A model generated the notes under the pieces. That model was not told the DNA's origin. It did not search any database and worked only from the letters and a program-made list of their open reading frames with translations. Below are positions 8,451-17,813 of a DNA stretch of 64,000 nucleotides, piece by piece (the first letter of the stretch is position 1; each line of letters begins with the position of its first letter). The translations under genes were made by a program, and so were the position numbers. The stretch comes from Actinomycetota bacterium (GTDB lineage: Bacteria; Actinomycetota; Actinomycetes; Nanopelagicales; Nanopelagicaceae): contig VGAE01000005.1 in the NCBI GenBank assembly GCA_016870975.1, forward strand, positions 1 to 64,000, in the 5' to 3' direction.

Positions 8451-9502
8451 GAGGTATTCTGATTGCGGGCGCGAGCGCCTTCTTGTTGAGTTTCCTCCTG
8501 ACGCCCCTCTTTATAAAAGTTCTAACGCGTAAAGGTTTTGGGCAGCAAATTCGGGAAGACGGACCGAAAAGCCATCTAATTAAGCACGGCACACCAACGA
8601 TGGGTGGTGTAGTTCTAATATTGACAGCAATTCTTGGTTATCTAATTTCACACCTGGTTACGGAGACGCCTCTTTCAACTTCTGCTGTACTGGTTTTTGG
8701 ACTTGTTATCGCACTCGGCGCAGTTGGTTTCCTAGATGATTGGCTCAAGGTATTTAAGCAGAGATCTTTGGGTTTAAGAGCTAGAGAAAAGCTTTTTGGC
8801 CAAGCTCTTATTGCCGGAATCTTTGGTTATTTTGCCACTCAATTCCCTGACGAATCCGGAAATACTCCCCGCTCTCTTTATTTATCGACAGTCAGAGATA
8901 CCGGTATAAAGATGGCCCTATTTCTGGTGATTTTGTGGGCGATCATTTTGGTCTGTAGCTCAAGTAACGGAGTAAACCTCACCGATGGTTTGGATGGACT
9001 GGCTACCGGCGCAGCCATCATGTCTTTCCTGGCATTTATTTTGATTGGTGTCTGGAAATTTGGCCAAAGATGTGAAATTGCAGTTTCGAATTGTTACGTT
9101 ACGAGAGACCCACTGGATATGGCCGTTTTTGCGGCCGCTTTCGCCGGCGCTTGCGCCGGATTTCTCTGGTGGAATGCATCACCAGCTCGAATATTTATGG
9201 GGGATACCGGTGCTCTTGCTCTCGGTGGTGCACTGGCTGGACTTGCTATGACATTGAGAACCGAATTACTTTTGATTCCACTAGGTGGTCTTTTCGTGAT
9301 AATTACTCTTTCGGTAATTATTCAAACTGGATACTTCAAAATTTCAGGTGGCAAGAGAATTTTCAAGATGGCTCCACTTCAGCATCATTTTGAATTACTA
9401 GGCTGGGGAGAAGTAACTATTGTTATTAGATTTTGGATTATTGCTGGTATTTGTGTAGCAGCCGGACTCGGACTCTTCTATGCCCAGTGGGTTGGTGCAT
9501 GA
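8447..9502 (+). CDS. mraY: Phospho-MurNAc-pentapeptide transferase
   Basis: Integral membrane enzyme that transfers phospho-MurNAc-pentapeptide to undecaprenyl phosphate, making lipid I. The 351-residue protein is polytopic (about ten spans). It carries the family motifs: HGTPTMGGVVLIL near the start, the acidic DDWLKVFKQRSLGLRAREK loop, NLTDGLDGLATG with the catalytic aspartates, and the C-terminal PLQHHFELLGW. It starts within the murF stop and ends within the murD start (ATGA in both cases). Confidence 0.97.
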   Translation: MRGILIAGASAFLLSFLLTPLFIKVLTRKGFGQQIREDGPKSHLIKHGTPTMGGVVLILTAILGYLISHLVTETPLSTSAVLVFGLVIALGAVGFLDDWLKVFKQRSLGLRAREKLFGQALIAGIFGYFATQFPDESGNTPRSLYLSTVRDTGIKMALFLVILWAIILVCSSSNGVNLTDGLDGLATGAAIMSFLAFILIGVWKFGQRCEIAVSNCYVTRDPLDMAVFAAAFAGACAGFLWWNASPARIFMGDTGALALGGALAGLAMTLRTELLLIPLGGLFVIITLSVIIQTGYFKISGGKRIFKMAPLQHHFELLGWGEVTIVIRFWIIAGICVAAGLGLFYAQWVGA

Positions 9503-10860
9503 AATTCCTCGAGTCCCTAAAAGGTAGTCAAACATTGATATTCGGAGCTGGAGTAACCGGTACCGCTGCGGCTGAGTTTTTAAGAGACGCCGGATCTAAG
9601 GTGCATGTTATAGACGAGAAAGAAGAGAGTGCGGAAGTAATTCGAAGTTTGGAGAAGATATCGCTTGCCGAACAGCGCTTCGCAGTTGTTTCACCGGGTT
9701 GGCGACCTGATAACCCCTTAGTGAGATCAGCTAGAGGGGCTGGAATCGAAATTCTCTCCGAGATTGATTTTGCTTGGCGCATAAAGAATGAAGTAAATCC
9801 CGGACAAATCTGGGTATCCCTTACCGGTACAAATGGAAAAACAACCGCTGTGCAGATGGCTGAAGCGATGCTTAAAGCGAGTGGCATCGACGCCAAGGCT
9901 TGTGGAAACGTCGGCGATACCGCAATTGCGAACGTAGCCGGATCCAAACATACTCATTTGATTCTTGAACTATCGTCTTTTCAACTTAGCTGGAGCGAGG
10001 TGGCAAAATTCAAAGCCTCTGCTCTTCTGAACATCGCAGAAGATCATATTGATTGGCATGGTTCTTTTGCCGAGTACGCAAAAGCAAAATTTAAAATAGC
10101 AAAAATATGCGAGATCTTTATTGCAAACTCTGACGATTCGGTAGTGAAAACTGGTCTAGGTAATTTAGATAGATCAGCAATTACTTACACTCTTAATACT
10201 CCAGCCCAGGGCCAAATTGGATTAGTCGAAGAACTAATAGTGGATAGAGCATTTGCAACTGGCGATGCTGAAGTCATTTTTGAATTGCAAGATGTAAAGC
10301 CAGCCATTCCTCATAACGTTTCCAACGCTATGGCAGCTTCAGGACTTGCACTTTCTGTCGGCGCAAAGCCTGCAGCGATATCTTCGTCGTTGAAGTCATT
10401 TCACTTAGATCACCATAGATTAGAAGTGGTCTTTGAAAAAGAGGGAGTCAGGTGGATAGACGATTCCAAGGCGACCAACCCACACGCTGCCAAAGCAGCG
10501 CTCTATTCTCAAGAAAGTGCGATTTGGATTGCCGGTGGTCTGGCTAAAGGTGCAGATATGAATGAATTAGTTAAGTCGACTTCTAAGCGAATCAAAAGCG
10601 CTATCTTGATTGGAACAGACGCCCCTCTTATCGAAGCGGCTTTAAGAAAATATGCTCCGCAGATACCTATTGAAACTCTCAGTTTAGGGAAGACGGGAAT
10701 GGAATTGATGCGGGAAGTGGTTCATTTAGCAAATCACCAAGCTGCCTCGGGAGATACCGTCTTACTTGCGCCTGCCTGTGCTTCGATGGATCAATTTAAA
10801 GATTACGCTGATCGTGGCCAATGTTTTGCAAATGCGGTGAAGGAGGCCCTAGATGTCTAA
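9499..10860 (+). CDS. murD: UDP-MurNAc-L-alanine--D-glutamate ligase
   Basis: Adds D-glutamate to UDP-MurNAc-L-Ala in the cytoplasm. The 453-residue protein has an N-terminal Rossmann motif (LIFGAGVTGTAAAEFL), the ATP-binding SLTGTNGKTTAVQMAE, the central LELSSFQLSW and NIAEDHIDWHG, and the C-terminal LAPACASMDQFKDYADRG. The frame is open further upstream into mraY. ATG 9499 is chosen because it overlaps the mraY stop as ATGA and gives the family's usual N-terminus. It overlaps ftsW by 8 nt. Confidence 0.96.
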   Translation: MKFLESLKGSQTLIFGAGVTGTAAAEFLRDAGSKVHVIDEKEESAEVIRSLEKISLAEQRFAVVSPGWRPDNPLVRSARGAGIEILSEIDFAWRIKNEVNPGQIWVSLTGTNGKTTAVQMAEAMLKASGIDAKACGNVGDTAIANVAGSKHTHLILELSSFQLSWSEVAKFKASALLNIAEDHIDWHGSFAEYAKAKFKIAKICEIFIANSDDSVVKTGLGNLDRSAITYTLNTPAQGQIGLVEELIVDRAFATGDAEVIFELQDVKPAIPHNVSNAMAASGLALSVGAKPAAISSSLKSFHLDHHRLEVVFEKEGVRWIDDSKATNPHAAKAALYSQESAIWIAGGLAKGADMNELVKSTSKRIKSAILIGTDAPLIEAALRKYAPQIPIETLSLGKTGMELMREVVHLANHQAASGDTVLLAPACASMDQFKDYADRGQCFANAVKEALDV

Positions 10861-12010
10861 TAGAAGCGGTGTCACAAAATCGCTTTTTGCAACGCCGGCA
10901 TCTGCCTATTACCTAATTCTTGGTACGGTTTCCATACTCTCAATATTTGGAGTCGTGATGGTGTTAAGCGCATCATCCGTCAGAGCGATGAATGAGTCTG
11001 GCAACTCTTTTGCAATTGCAATTCGGCAGGTCTTATACCTAGGAATCTCGATATTTCTTGCCTGGCTCGCGATGAATTTGAAGGAGCGCCTCTGGATTCC
11101 ACAAGCTCGAATGGCGCTAATCGCATCAGTTATTTTCTTGCTTCTGCCTCAAGTCCCTGGGATTGGAAAGAGCGTGGGCGGAAATACCAACTGGATTGAG
11201 TATGGAGGATTTTCACTTCAGCCGAGCGAATTTGCAAAATTTGCCATGATTCTTTGGTGCGCTTTGATGATGCGAAATATCAACGATTTTGAAAATCCGC
11301 TTCCAAGACTTCTACCAGGCATGGCAATAGTTATGGCTCTGATCCTTGTGGGCAAAGATCTCGGAACGGCTCTTGTTGTAGGTGGAATTTTCTTATCAGT
11401 TCTATTTGTTTCCGGCATTCAACTAAAGAAGTTGCTGATACTTTCAGCCATATTGGCTTTCGGCGCCGCGGTTTTGGTCGCCTCTAATCAAACTAGGTTG
11501 AATCGATTAGCCGCATTCTCAAATCCATTCTCGGAGGAAAACTACAAGAGCGCCGGTTGGCAGCAAGCCCACAGCATCATGGGATTAGCATCTGGTGGTG
11601 CCTTCGGGACTGGGCTGGGCTCCGGTAAACAGAAATGGGGTAGTTTGCCAGAGGCCCATACCGACTTTATTTTTTCTGTGATCGGTGAAGAACTTGGATT
11701 AGTGGGCACTCTCGCGGTGCTCTCGCTTTACGCTCTTTTAATTCTCGCAATCTTTAGAGTCGCGCTAAGGGCTAATAAGCCTTTTGACAAGTACGTTCTT
11801 GTCGGAATTGGCTCTTGGATCGCAATCCAGGTTGTAATGAATGTTGGAAGCGTTATCAGCTTGATGCCAGTTGTAGGCGTAACGCTCCCATTCATCTCAT
11901 ACGGCGGCTCCTCATTAATCGCCACCCTTCTCGCAATTGGATATGTATTAGGTGTAATGAAAAGAGACCCCGCCATAGTCGAGGAAATCAGAAACCGCAG
12001 AGTGAAATAA
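10853..12010 (+). CDS. ftsW: Septal peptidoglycan polymerase FtsW (SEDS family)
   Basis: Membrane glycosyltransferase that polymerises lipid II at the septum with FtsI. The 385-residue protein has about ten spans. SEDS features include VMVLSASSV in the first span, GGNTNWIEYGGFSLQPSEFAKF, VGKDLGTALVVGG, GLGSGKQKWGSLPEAHTDFIFSVIGEELG (read here as two adjoining parts, GLGSGKQKWGSLPEAHTDF and IFSVIGEELG), and GVTLPFISYGGSSL near the end. A Shine-Dalgarno (GGAGG) lies inside the end of murD. Its place between murD and murG identifies FtsW rather than RodA. Confidence 0.95.
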   Translation: MSNRSGVTKSLFATPASAYYLILGTVSILSIFGVVMVLSASSVRAMNESGNSFAIAIRQVLYLGISIFLAWLAMNLKERLWIPQARMALIASVIFLLLPQVPGIGKSVGGNTNWIEYGGFSLQPSEFAKFAMILWCALMMRNINDFENPLPRLLPGMAIVMALILVGKDLGTALVVGGIFLSVLFVSGIQLKKLLILSAILAFGAAVLVASNQTRLNRLAAFSNPFSEENYKSAGWQQAHSIMGLASGGAFGTGLGSGKQKWGSLPEAHTDFIFSVIGEELGLVGTLAVLSLYALLILAIFRVALRANKPFDKYVLVGIGSWIAIQVVMNVGSVISLMPVVGVTLPFISYGGSSLIATLLAIGYVLGVMKRDPAIVEEIRNRRVK

Positions 12011-12013
12011 GAG

Positions 12014-13102
12014 ATGAAGCGGAGGATATTTTTTGCTGGCGGTGGAACAGCTGGGCACGTTGAACCTGCGCTGGCCGTAGCTGACGAGATAGTAAAATTG
12101 CACGGTCAGTGGGAATGTATTTTTCTTGGCACAGAGAGTGGAATTGAATCGAAACTGGTTTCGGAGCGCGGATATCAGTTGCGAACGATTTCAAAGGTAT
12201 CGTTGCCGCGGAAGATATCGGTAGCTTCACTTCTTTTCCCAATTAAATTTATTCACGCTATTCGACAAACTCGACAAACAATTGCGCAAGCCGATGCAGT
12301 AATTGGATTTGGCGGTTACATCAGCGCGGCGGCCTATTTAGCGGCTCGAACAAAATCAATACCAATTCTGGTGCATGAGGCAAATGCGAAACCAGGATGG
12401 GCAAATAGACTAGGTAGGAGATTTGCTGATGTTGTGGCAGTTAACTTTCCCAAAGTTAAATTAATCTGGCCCGAGTCAATATTGACGGGTATTCCAATTA
12501 GATCTGGCATTGCGGATCTCGCCGTCTCAGGTGATATGAAGCGAAATGAAAGGGCGATTCGCCTTGGACTAGATTCAAATCGCCCAATACTTGCGGTGTT
12601 TGGTGGCTCCCAAGGGTCAAGTCGCATAAACGCGGCCATCGCCGAATACCTACTTAACCCGAGCGTTACTGGGGTTCAAATTATTCACGCGACTGGTCCA
12701 AATAACCCGCTACCTGAAGCTCGAAGCGATTACCTTCCAATGCCATATTTTGAAGATATGCCAACAATCTATGCGCTCGCCGATTATCTGATTACTCGAA
12801 GCGGCGCCGTGACATGTGCCGAATTACTTACCGTCGGGAAATTCGCCATTCTGGTGCCCCTGCCTCATGGAAATGGCGAACAGATGGAAAACGCTTCGGA
12901 GTTAGTCGACTCCGGTAATGCAGTCTTGGTTTCTGATGAAGAATTCGATGGCAATTGGCTCCGACAAAATCTTCCTAGAATCCTTGGAACTAAACACAAT
13001 CAACTTTCTACTACTAGGCGCAATATAAATGCCGCAAATGAAATTGCTAGATTTACAAGTGAATTGCTCCAAAACAGAGGCGAGAAAACCAATGATAAAT
13101 AA
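12014..13102 (+). CDS. murG: UDP-GlcNAc:lipid I GlcNAc transferase
   Basis: Peripheral membrane glycosyltransferase that converts lipid I to lipid II on the cytoplasmic face. The 362-residue protein opens with the donor/acceptor loop FFAGGGTAGHVEPALAVAD, followed by FLGTESGIESKLV and GFGGYISAAAYLAA. The C-domain has FGGSQGSSRIN and RSGAVTCAELLTVGKFAILVP, which bind UDP-GlcNAc in the family. It starts 3 nt after ftsW and overlaps murC by 11 nt. Confidence 0.96.
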   Translation: MKRRIFFAGGGTAGHVEPALAVADEIVKLHGQWECIFLGTESGIESKLVSERGYQLRTISKVSLPRKISVASLLFPIKFIHAIRQTRQTIAQADAVIGFGGYISAAAYLAARTKSIPILVHEANAKPGWANRLGRRFADVVAVNFPKVKLIWPESILTGIPIRSGIADLAVSGDMKRNERAIRLGLDSNRPILAVFGGSQGSSRINAAIAEYLLNPSVTGVQIIHATGPNNPLPEARSDYLPMPYFEDMPTIYALADYLITRSGAVTCAELLTVGKFAILVPLPHGNGEQMENASELVDSGNAVLVSDEEFDGNWLRQNLPRILGTKHNQLSTTRRNINAANEIARFTSELLQNRGEKTNDK

Positions 13103-14480
13103 TTGGGCGAGCCGACTTCCGGAAATGTCCATTCACTTTGTCGGCATAGGCGGATCTGGCATGAGTGGAATTGCCCGAGTCATGGCAGCCCGAGGAGCAA
13201 GAATCTCCGGAAGTGATCTCCACGATTCCACGACTCTAGATAGTTTGCGAGCTTTAGATTTTAAGATTCAAATTGGCCATCACCCAGAAAATGTAGAGGG
13301 AGCAGAACTTGTTATTCGCTCCAGCGCAATTCCAAGCTCGAATCCGGAAATTATCGCTGCCAACAACTTGGGCATTTCAGTGATCGGTCGTGCTGAAGCG
13401 CTAGCGGCGCTATTGATTGGTAAACGGTCTGTCGCGGTTGCAGGAACTCATGGAAAAACCACCACTACATCTATGTTGACAGTTGCGCTACAGCACAGCG
13501 GGTTGGATCCCTCATTTGCCATTGGAGCTTCAATGAGAAACTCCGGGACGAACGCTCATCATGGAAACGGAGAAATATTTGTAGTTGAAGCGGATGAGTC
13601 CGATGGTTCATTTACTAGCTATCACCCTGCTGGAGCAGTAATAACAAATATTGAGCTAGACCATGTAGATAACTTCCAAAACTTAGAGCAAATTGACAAT
13701 CTCTTCTCCGAATTCTGCAGAACGGTGCAGGATTTCATAGTGGTTTGTAGCGATGATGTAGGCATCTCACGACTACTACAGAGAATCGCTGGCTCAGATT
13801 TAAAGATTGTTACCTATGGAACTCAGGCAGACCCCAACCTCTTGTTGGATCGGATTCATTTAGCGCCCACAACATCATCAGCGCGACTAACATTTAATGG
13901 ACGTGTACTGGGGGAGATGAAACTTGCAATTCCGGGTCGACATAATCTGTTGAATGCAGCCGCTGCTATGGCTGCAGGTATCGAACTTGGGGCGCCAGTT
14001 AATAATCTGTTGGAAGGAATTGCCTCCTTTAGTGGCGCGCGCCGAAGATTTGAGATTCGCGGTGAGGTAAATGGAGTTACGGTTATCGACGATTATGGTC
14101 ATCATCCAACAGAGATAAAAGCGACCATTGAGATAGCACGATCTTTTGCGGGGTCGGGTCGGGTCATCGTTATCTTCCAACCACATAGATTTTCTCGAAC
14201 AAAAGCATTTGCCGATAAATTGGCTGAGGAATTGGGAGCGGCAGATCACACCTACCTCTTAGAAATATATCCAGCAGATGAGCAACCCATAGCAGGCGTT
14301 ACTTCAGCAGTAATTGCCCATCGAATGAGTTCCAAAAGCGTTACTTATGAACCTTCAATGCCCGATGTGATATCTCAAGTAGTCTCTAAAGCCAAGCAAG
14401 GAGATCTAGTCTTGACACTAGGTGCCGGAGATGTGACCGCGCTGGCACCACTAATTCTAGAGAACCTACAGAGAAAATAG
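13092..14480 (+). CDS. murC: UDP-MurNAc--L-alanine ligase
   Basis: Adds L-alanine to UDP-MurNAc, the first stem-peptide step. The 462-residue protein has IHFVGIGGSGMSGIARVM near the N-terminus, the ATP motif AGTHGKTTTTSML, EADESDGSF, and YGHHPTEIKATIEIAR in the C-domain. ATG 13092 gives the normal family start. The frame runs further upstream into murG, but that extension is not family-like. murC lies 1 nt before the TTG start of ftsQ. No murB is found in this cluster. Confidence 0.96.
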   Translation: MINNWASRLPEMSIHFVGIGGSGMSGIARVMAARGARISGSDLHDSTTLDSLRALDFKIQIGHHPENVEGAELVIRSSAIPSSNPEIIAANNLGISVIGRAEALAALLIGKRSVAVAGTHGKTTTTSMLTVALQHSGLDPSFAIGASMRNSGTNAHHGNGEIFVVEADESDGSFTSYHPAGAVITNIELDHVDNFQNLEQIDNLFSEFCRTVQDFIVVCSDDVGISRLLQRIAGSDLKIVTYGTQADPNLLLDRIHLAPTTSSARLTFNGRVLGEMKLAIPGRHNLLNAAAAMAAGIELGAPVNNLLEGIASFSGARRRFEIRGEVNGVTVIDDYGHHPTEIKATIEIARSFAGSGRVIVIFQPHRFSRTKAFADKLAEELGAADHTYLLEIYPADEQPIAGVTSAVIAHRMSSKSVTYEPSMPDVISQVVSKAKQGDLVLTLGAGDVTALAPLILENLQRK

Positions 14481-14481
14481 A

Positions 14482-15198
14482 TTGAAAAGAATTATTGCGG
14501 CCCTTTTACTTGCCATAACTGCGTATCTTCTCGGCTGGACCAATCTATTTGCAGTTAAGAGTTTTGAGGTCATTGATGAGAATTCGACCAGAAAGACAAT
14601 CATCGAGAATTCACTCGATCTGTCCGCACAAATAGGGAAGCCGATGGCGCGAATTGATCGACGGGAATTAAATGGGCGATTGAAAAGTTTGACTTGGGCC
14701 GACCAGATAGACCTCTCTCGCAATTTTCTTACTGGCAAAATCACACTGACCGTTCTCCCTGAGGTTGCATTGGCAAAGTTGAATTCCGGTTGGACTGCCG
14801 TCCCGGGTCAGGTGCCTTACCTCGCCGAGGATTTATCACTAATTTATGTAAATAGGGATGAGGCCTACTTTCTCGAGAAAAGTCCTTTACTGAAGCCGGG
14901 GAGCGAGCTTCCCGAGATTAACTTGGGTAGCGATGATGAGGATCTAAAGAGGTCAATTCGAGATCTAATCAGCGAATTGAAGAAGTGGGCGATTCTTGGA
15001 ATTAGCGCTCCGGACGAAGGGAATATCAGCTCAACTCTCATTCAAGAACGTCGAAAGTTGGAGGTTTATTGGGGAAATGTCAAAGAGACTGAATTGAAGC
15101 TTGAAGTATTAAATAGATTGCTTGATTTGAAAGAGAATCAACGAGCGAAAAGTTTCGACCTATCGAATCCGCTCTCGCCAATCGCAAATTCAAATTAA
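14482..15198 (+). CDS. ftsQ: Cell division protein FtsQ (POTRA domain)
   Basis: Bitopic division protein of the FtsQ-FtsL-FtsB complex. The 238-residue protein has one N-terminal span (about 4-22, IIAALLLAITAYLLGW), then a POTRA-like region starting at VKSFEVIDEN. The IDRRELNGRLKSLTWADQIDLSRNF stretch (read in parts: IDRRELNGRLKSL, then TWADQIDLSRNF) matches the FtsQ core, followed by a beta domain. It begins with TTG one base after the murC stop. The family is divergent, and the murC-ftsQ-ftsZ order supports the name. It is the last gene before the ftsZ leader. Confidence 0.88.
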   Translation: MKRIIAALLLAITAYLLGWTNLFAVKSFEVIDENSTRKTIIENSLDLSAQIGKPMARIDRRELNGRLKSLTWADQIDLSRNFLTGKITLTVLPEVALAKLNSGWTAVPGQVPYLAEDLSLIYVNRDEAYFLEKSPLLKPGSELPEINLGSDDEDLKRSIRDLISELKKWAILGISAPDEGNISSTLIQERRKLEVYWGNVKETELKLEVLNRLLDLKENQRAKSFDLSNPLSPIANSN

Positions 15199-15322
15199 AA
15201 CTTCCGTTATAGATTTCTCGTGTCGGTATTTGATACCTAACCCCTGCCCGCCTACTTTTGCTCGCACCATAAATGGAAACCCTAACTCTAAAGTTGAGAA
15301 TTAGAGTCAGAGAGAGGCAGAG
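15199..15322 (+). promoter_or_regulatory. ftsZ leader region with hairpin
   Basis: This 124-nt non-coding gap before ftsZ holds a perfect 7-bp inverted repeat: ACTCTAA (15285-15291), a 9-nt loop, TTAGAGT (15301-15307). It ends 15 nt before the ATG. TACTTT near 15253-15258 could be a -10 box. Dedicated ftsZ promoters are usual in actinobacteria, so an independent promoter is plausible but not proven here. Confidence 0.45.
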
Positions 15323-16450
15323 ATGGCGACACCACAAAATTATTTGGCGGTCATAAAGGTCGTCGGCATTGGCGGTGGCGGCGTTAATGCTGTCAATCGA
15401 ATGATCGATGCTGGATTAAAAGGCGTTGAATTCATTGCGATAAATACTGATGCACAAGCTCTCTTAATGAGTGACGCTGATGTCAAATTAGATATTGGTA
15501 GAAAATTAACGCGCGGACTTGGCGCAGGTGCTAATCCTGAAATTGGAAAACAAGCTGCAATCGATCACACTGAAGAGATCGAAGAAGTTCTTCGTGGCTC
15601 CGATATGGTTTTTGTAACTGCAGGAGAAGGCGGCGGTACCGGCACTGGTGGAGCACCACTAGTTGCAAGAATTGCTAAGAATGTCGGAGCGCTAACTGTC
15701 GGCGTTGTTACAAAGCCATTTAGTTTTGAGGGAAAACGTAGAACTGCACAAGCAGAAATTGGAATTGAGGAACTTCGAGATGAAGTCGATACCCTGATTG
15801 TTATTCCAAATGATCGGTTACTTTCAATCTCGGATAGATCCATCTCAGCGCCGGAAGCATTCCGCACTGCAGACCAAGTTCTACTCTCTGGAGTGCAGGG
15901 AATAACTGATTTGATCACAACTCCTGGACTAATTAATTTGGATTTTGCCGATGTAAAGAGCGTTATGGATGGTGCTGGCTCAGCGCTAATGGGCATTGGC
16001 TCTGCGCGCGGTGAAGCGAGAGCGACCCGAGCCGCTGAATTGGCAATTTCTTCACCTTTGCTTGAGGCATCCATTGAAGGCGCTCATGGAGTGCTTCTAT
16101 CAATTGCGGGTGGATCTGACTTGGGGCTTTTCGAGATTAGTGAAGCGGCGGAATTAGTTGCAAAGTACGCCCACCCAGATGCCAATATCATCTTTGGAAC
16201 TGTTATTGACGATTCACTGGGTGATGAGGTCAGAGTTACGGTAATCGCTGCCGGATTTGAAGGTGGAGTACCGAAACGCGTATCAGTTCCAGTTTTTACC
16301 TCAGCCTCGTTAAATGGACGTGCCGATCCCATACCTTCGAATGACCCGATCTCAGTTGCCATGGAGACCCCGGAACCATCCAGGCGTCGAATAACTTTTG
16401 AAGAATTGGTAGCCGAAGATGATATCGACGTACCAGATTTCATGAAGTAG
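15323..16450 (+). CDS. ftsZ: Cell division GTPase FtsZ
   Basis: Tubulin homologue that forms the cytokinetic ring. The 375-residue protein has [17 protein letters not shown] near the N-terminus, the tubulin GTP motif [10 protein letters not shown] at about 105-114, IVIPNDRLL, and the T7 region with [12 protein letters not shown] variable linker leads to the C-terminal [10 protein letters not shown], the conserved peptide that binds partners such as SepF and FtsW in actinobacteria. No ftsA lies nearby, as expected for the phylum. pgeF starts 2 nt downstream. Confidence 0.98.
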   Translation: MATPQNYLAVIKVVGIGGGGVNAVNRMIDAGLKGVEFIAINTDAQALLMSDADVKLDIGRKLTRGLGAGANPEIGKQAAIDHTEEIEEVLRGSDMVFVTAGEGGGTGTGGAPLVARIAKNVGALTVGVVTKPFSFEGKRRTAQAEIGIEELRDEVDTLIVIPNDRLLSISDRSISAPEAFRTADQVLLSGVQGITDLITTPGLINLDFADVKSVMDGAGSALMGIGSARGEARATRAAELAISSPLLEASIEGAHGVLLSIAGGSDLGLFEISEAAELVAKYAHPDANIIFGTVIDDSLGDEVRVTVIAAGFEGGVPKRVSVPVFTSASLNGRADPIPSNDPISVAMETPEPSRRRITFEELVAEDDIDVPDFMK

Positions 16451-16452
16451 GA

Positions 16453-17139
16453 ATGGCGAGGACGCTTTTTACCAATCGCTTCGAGGGGATAAGTACTGGC
16501 CCATTTGAATCGAAGAATCTTGCGCTCCACGTGGGAGATAGTGAAACAGCCGTAATAGCTAATCGGGAGAAGTTGGCTCGAGAGATGGGACTGGCTCCGG
16601 AAAAGATCTTTTATATGAACCAAGTTCACGGTAAACAAATTGCCATTATTGACGAGAATTCGGATTCAAGGAGCCCATCTGTTGCAGATGGGTTATACAC
16701 AGAACTACGCAACGTAGCCCTAGTCACTTTAGTTGCAGATTGTTCACCGCTTTTGATATTTGGTGGGAACGCCATCGCAGCGGTGCACGTTGGTAGGCGT
16801 GGCTTAGTGGCCGGTGTCGTTGAAGCGATTATTGAAACATTTAAGAGACGTGGCATCTCAGAAACAAATTTAAAGGCAGAAATTGGACCTGCAATCTGCA
16901 AAAATTGTTATCAAGTTGATTTAGAAAGCTACAGAAGTGTTGTCGCCTTGGAGCCCACAGCCGGAAGTGATGAGAATAAAAGGTGCCTTGACATCTCAGC
17001 CGGTATCAGCGCGAAGCTAAATAGATTTGGAGTTAATCACCGTATTTCAAGTATCTGTGTCTGCCATACTCCGGGTTATTTCTCTAACCGAAGAGATGGC
17101 ATTACCGGCAGACAGGCGGGTGTAATTTGGCTGAACTGA
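16453..17139 (+). CDS. pgeF: YfiH/PgeF family copper-type oxidase or peptidoglycan editing factor
   Basis: A 228-residue member of the DUF152/laccase-like YfiH family. Members have been linked to purine nucleoside phosphorylase or adenosine deaminase activity, and in E. coli to correcting misincorporated residues in peptidoglycan precursors. Candidate metal residues are His in MNQVHGKQI, Cys in VADCSPLL and His in AAVHVGRRG; the last differs slightly from the common AVHAGWRG. VCHTPGYFSNRRDG closes the domain. It directly follows ftsZ, as in many Gram-positives. The true substrate here is unknown. Confidence 0.88.
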   Translation: MARTLFTNRFEGISTGPFESKNLALHVGDSETAVIANREKLAREMGLAPEKIFYMNQVHGKQIAIIDENSDSRSPSVADGLYTELRNVALVTLVADCSPLLIFGGNAIAAVHVGRRGLVAGVVEAIIETFKRRGISETNLKAEIGPAICKNCYQVDLESYRSVVALEPTAGSDENKRCLDISAGISAKLNRFGVNHRISSICVCHTPGYFSNRRDGITGRQAGVIWLN

Positions 17140-17804
17140 GACGAAAACAAGAGTTAGCTCTAAATTTAGGCGAAGTCAAAGCCGCAATCCCATCTCAGGT
17201 AACTTTGATAGTTGTCACTAAGACTTTTCCACTCTCAGATGTTGAAATTCTCTATCAACTTGGCGAGCGACAATTTGCCGAAAATCGAGATGATGAAGGT
17301 CGAGAAAAATCTGAATTAATGCCGAATGATTCAATTTGGCACTTCCAAGGACGCGTTCAAAGTAAGAAACTGAGGTCTATAGTTAAATGGAGCGATTTTA
17401 TTCACTCTCTGGAAGACCTAGATCACGCAAAAAAGATAAATGAAATCGCTCAAGAGCTTGGGAAAATTCAGAAAGTATTTCTCCAGATAAATCTTGATGA
17501 AGATGAGAGAGACGAAGGGCGAAGTGGTATTGATGCCAAGGAGATGTTCGCTTATGTCGAAGGACTGCAATTACTCTCATCGGTTGAAATCTTAGGTTTG
17601 ATGGGTATTGCTCCGCTAAATCGAGACCCACGTCTCGCTTTTGAGAAGCTGGCAAAATTATCTGAGGCACTCCAGAGACTGGCACCTAGCGCTACCTATA
17701 TTTCTGCTGGGATGAGTGGTGATTACAGGCAAGCCCTGGAATTTGGAACGACACATCTTCGAATTGGCAGCTCAATACTCGGAACGCGCACCGGAAAAGC
17801 CTAA
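17127..17804 (+). CDS. YggS/PLPBP family pyridoxal phosphate homeostasis protein
   Basis: A 225-residue single-domain alanine-racemase-fold protein that binds PLP but has no known enzymatic activity; it helps maintain B6 balance. The PLP lysine lies in LIVVTKTFP at about residues 28-36. FAENRDDEGREK, WHFQGRVQSKK (the family GxxQxxK) and SAGMSGDYRQAL followed by TTHLRIGSSILG match YggS. Translation starts with TTG 17127, overlapping the end of pgeF by 13 nt. The order ftsZ-pgeF-yggS-sepF-yggT is the standard actinobacterial and firmicute arrangement. Confidence 0.92.
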   Translation: MAELRRKQELALNLGEVKAAIPSQVTLIVVTKTFPLSDVEILYQLGERQFAENRDDEGREKSELMPNDSIWHFQGRVQSKKLRSIVKWSDFIHSLEDLDHAKKINEIAQELGKIQKVFLQINLDEDERDEGRSGIDAKEMFAYVEGLQLLSSVEILGLMGIAPLNRDPRLAFEKLAKLSEALQRLAPSATYISAGMSGDYRQALEFGTTHLRIGSSILGTRTGKA

Positions 17805-17807
17805 AAT
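17802..17807 (+). promoter_or_regulatory. -10 box of sepF, leaderless type
   Basis: TAAAAT, made from the stop codon of the preceding gene, lies exactly 6 nt before ATG 17814. Transcription would begin at or within a base of the start codon. No Shine-Dalgarno is present. Confidence 0.6.
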
Positions 17808-17813
17808 TTACCC

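Noticed and set aside
9433-9498. Longer murD reading frame inside mraY
   Set aside because: Cys/Trp-rich extension unlike MurD; ATG 9499 overlaps the mraY stop in the same style as neighbouring genes.
16084-16638. 184-codon open frame on the minus strand over ftsZ-pgeF
   Set aside because: It lies opposite two strongly conserved genes and has no recognisable domain; a shadow of plus-strand codon bias.
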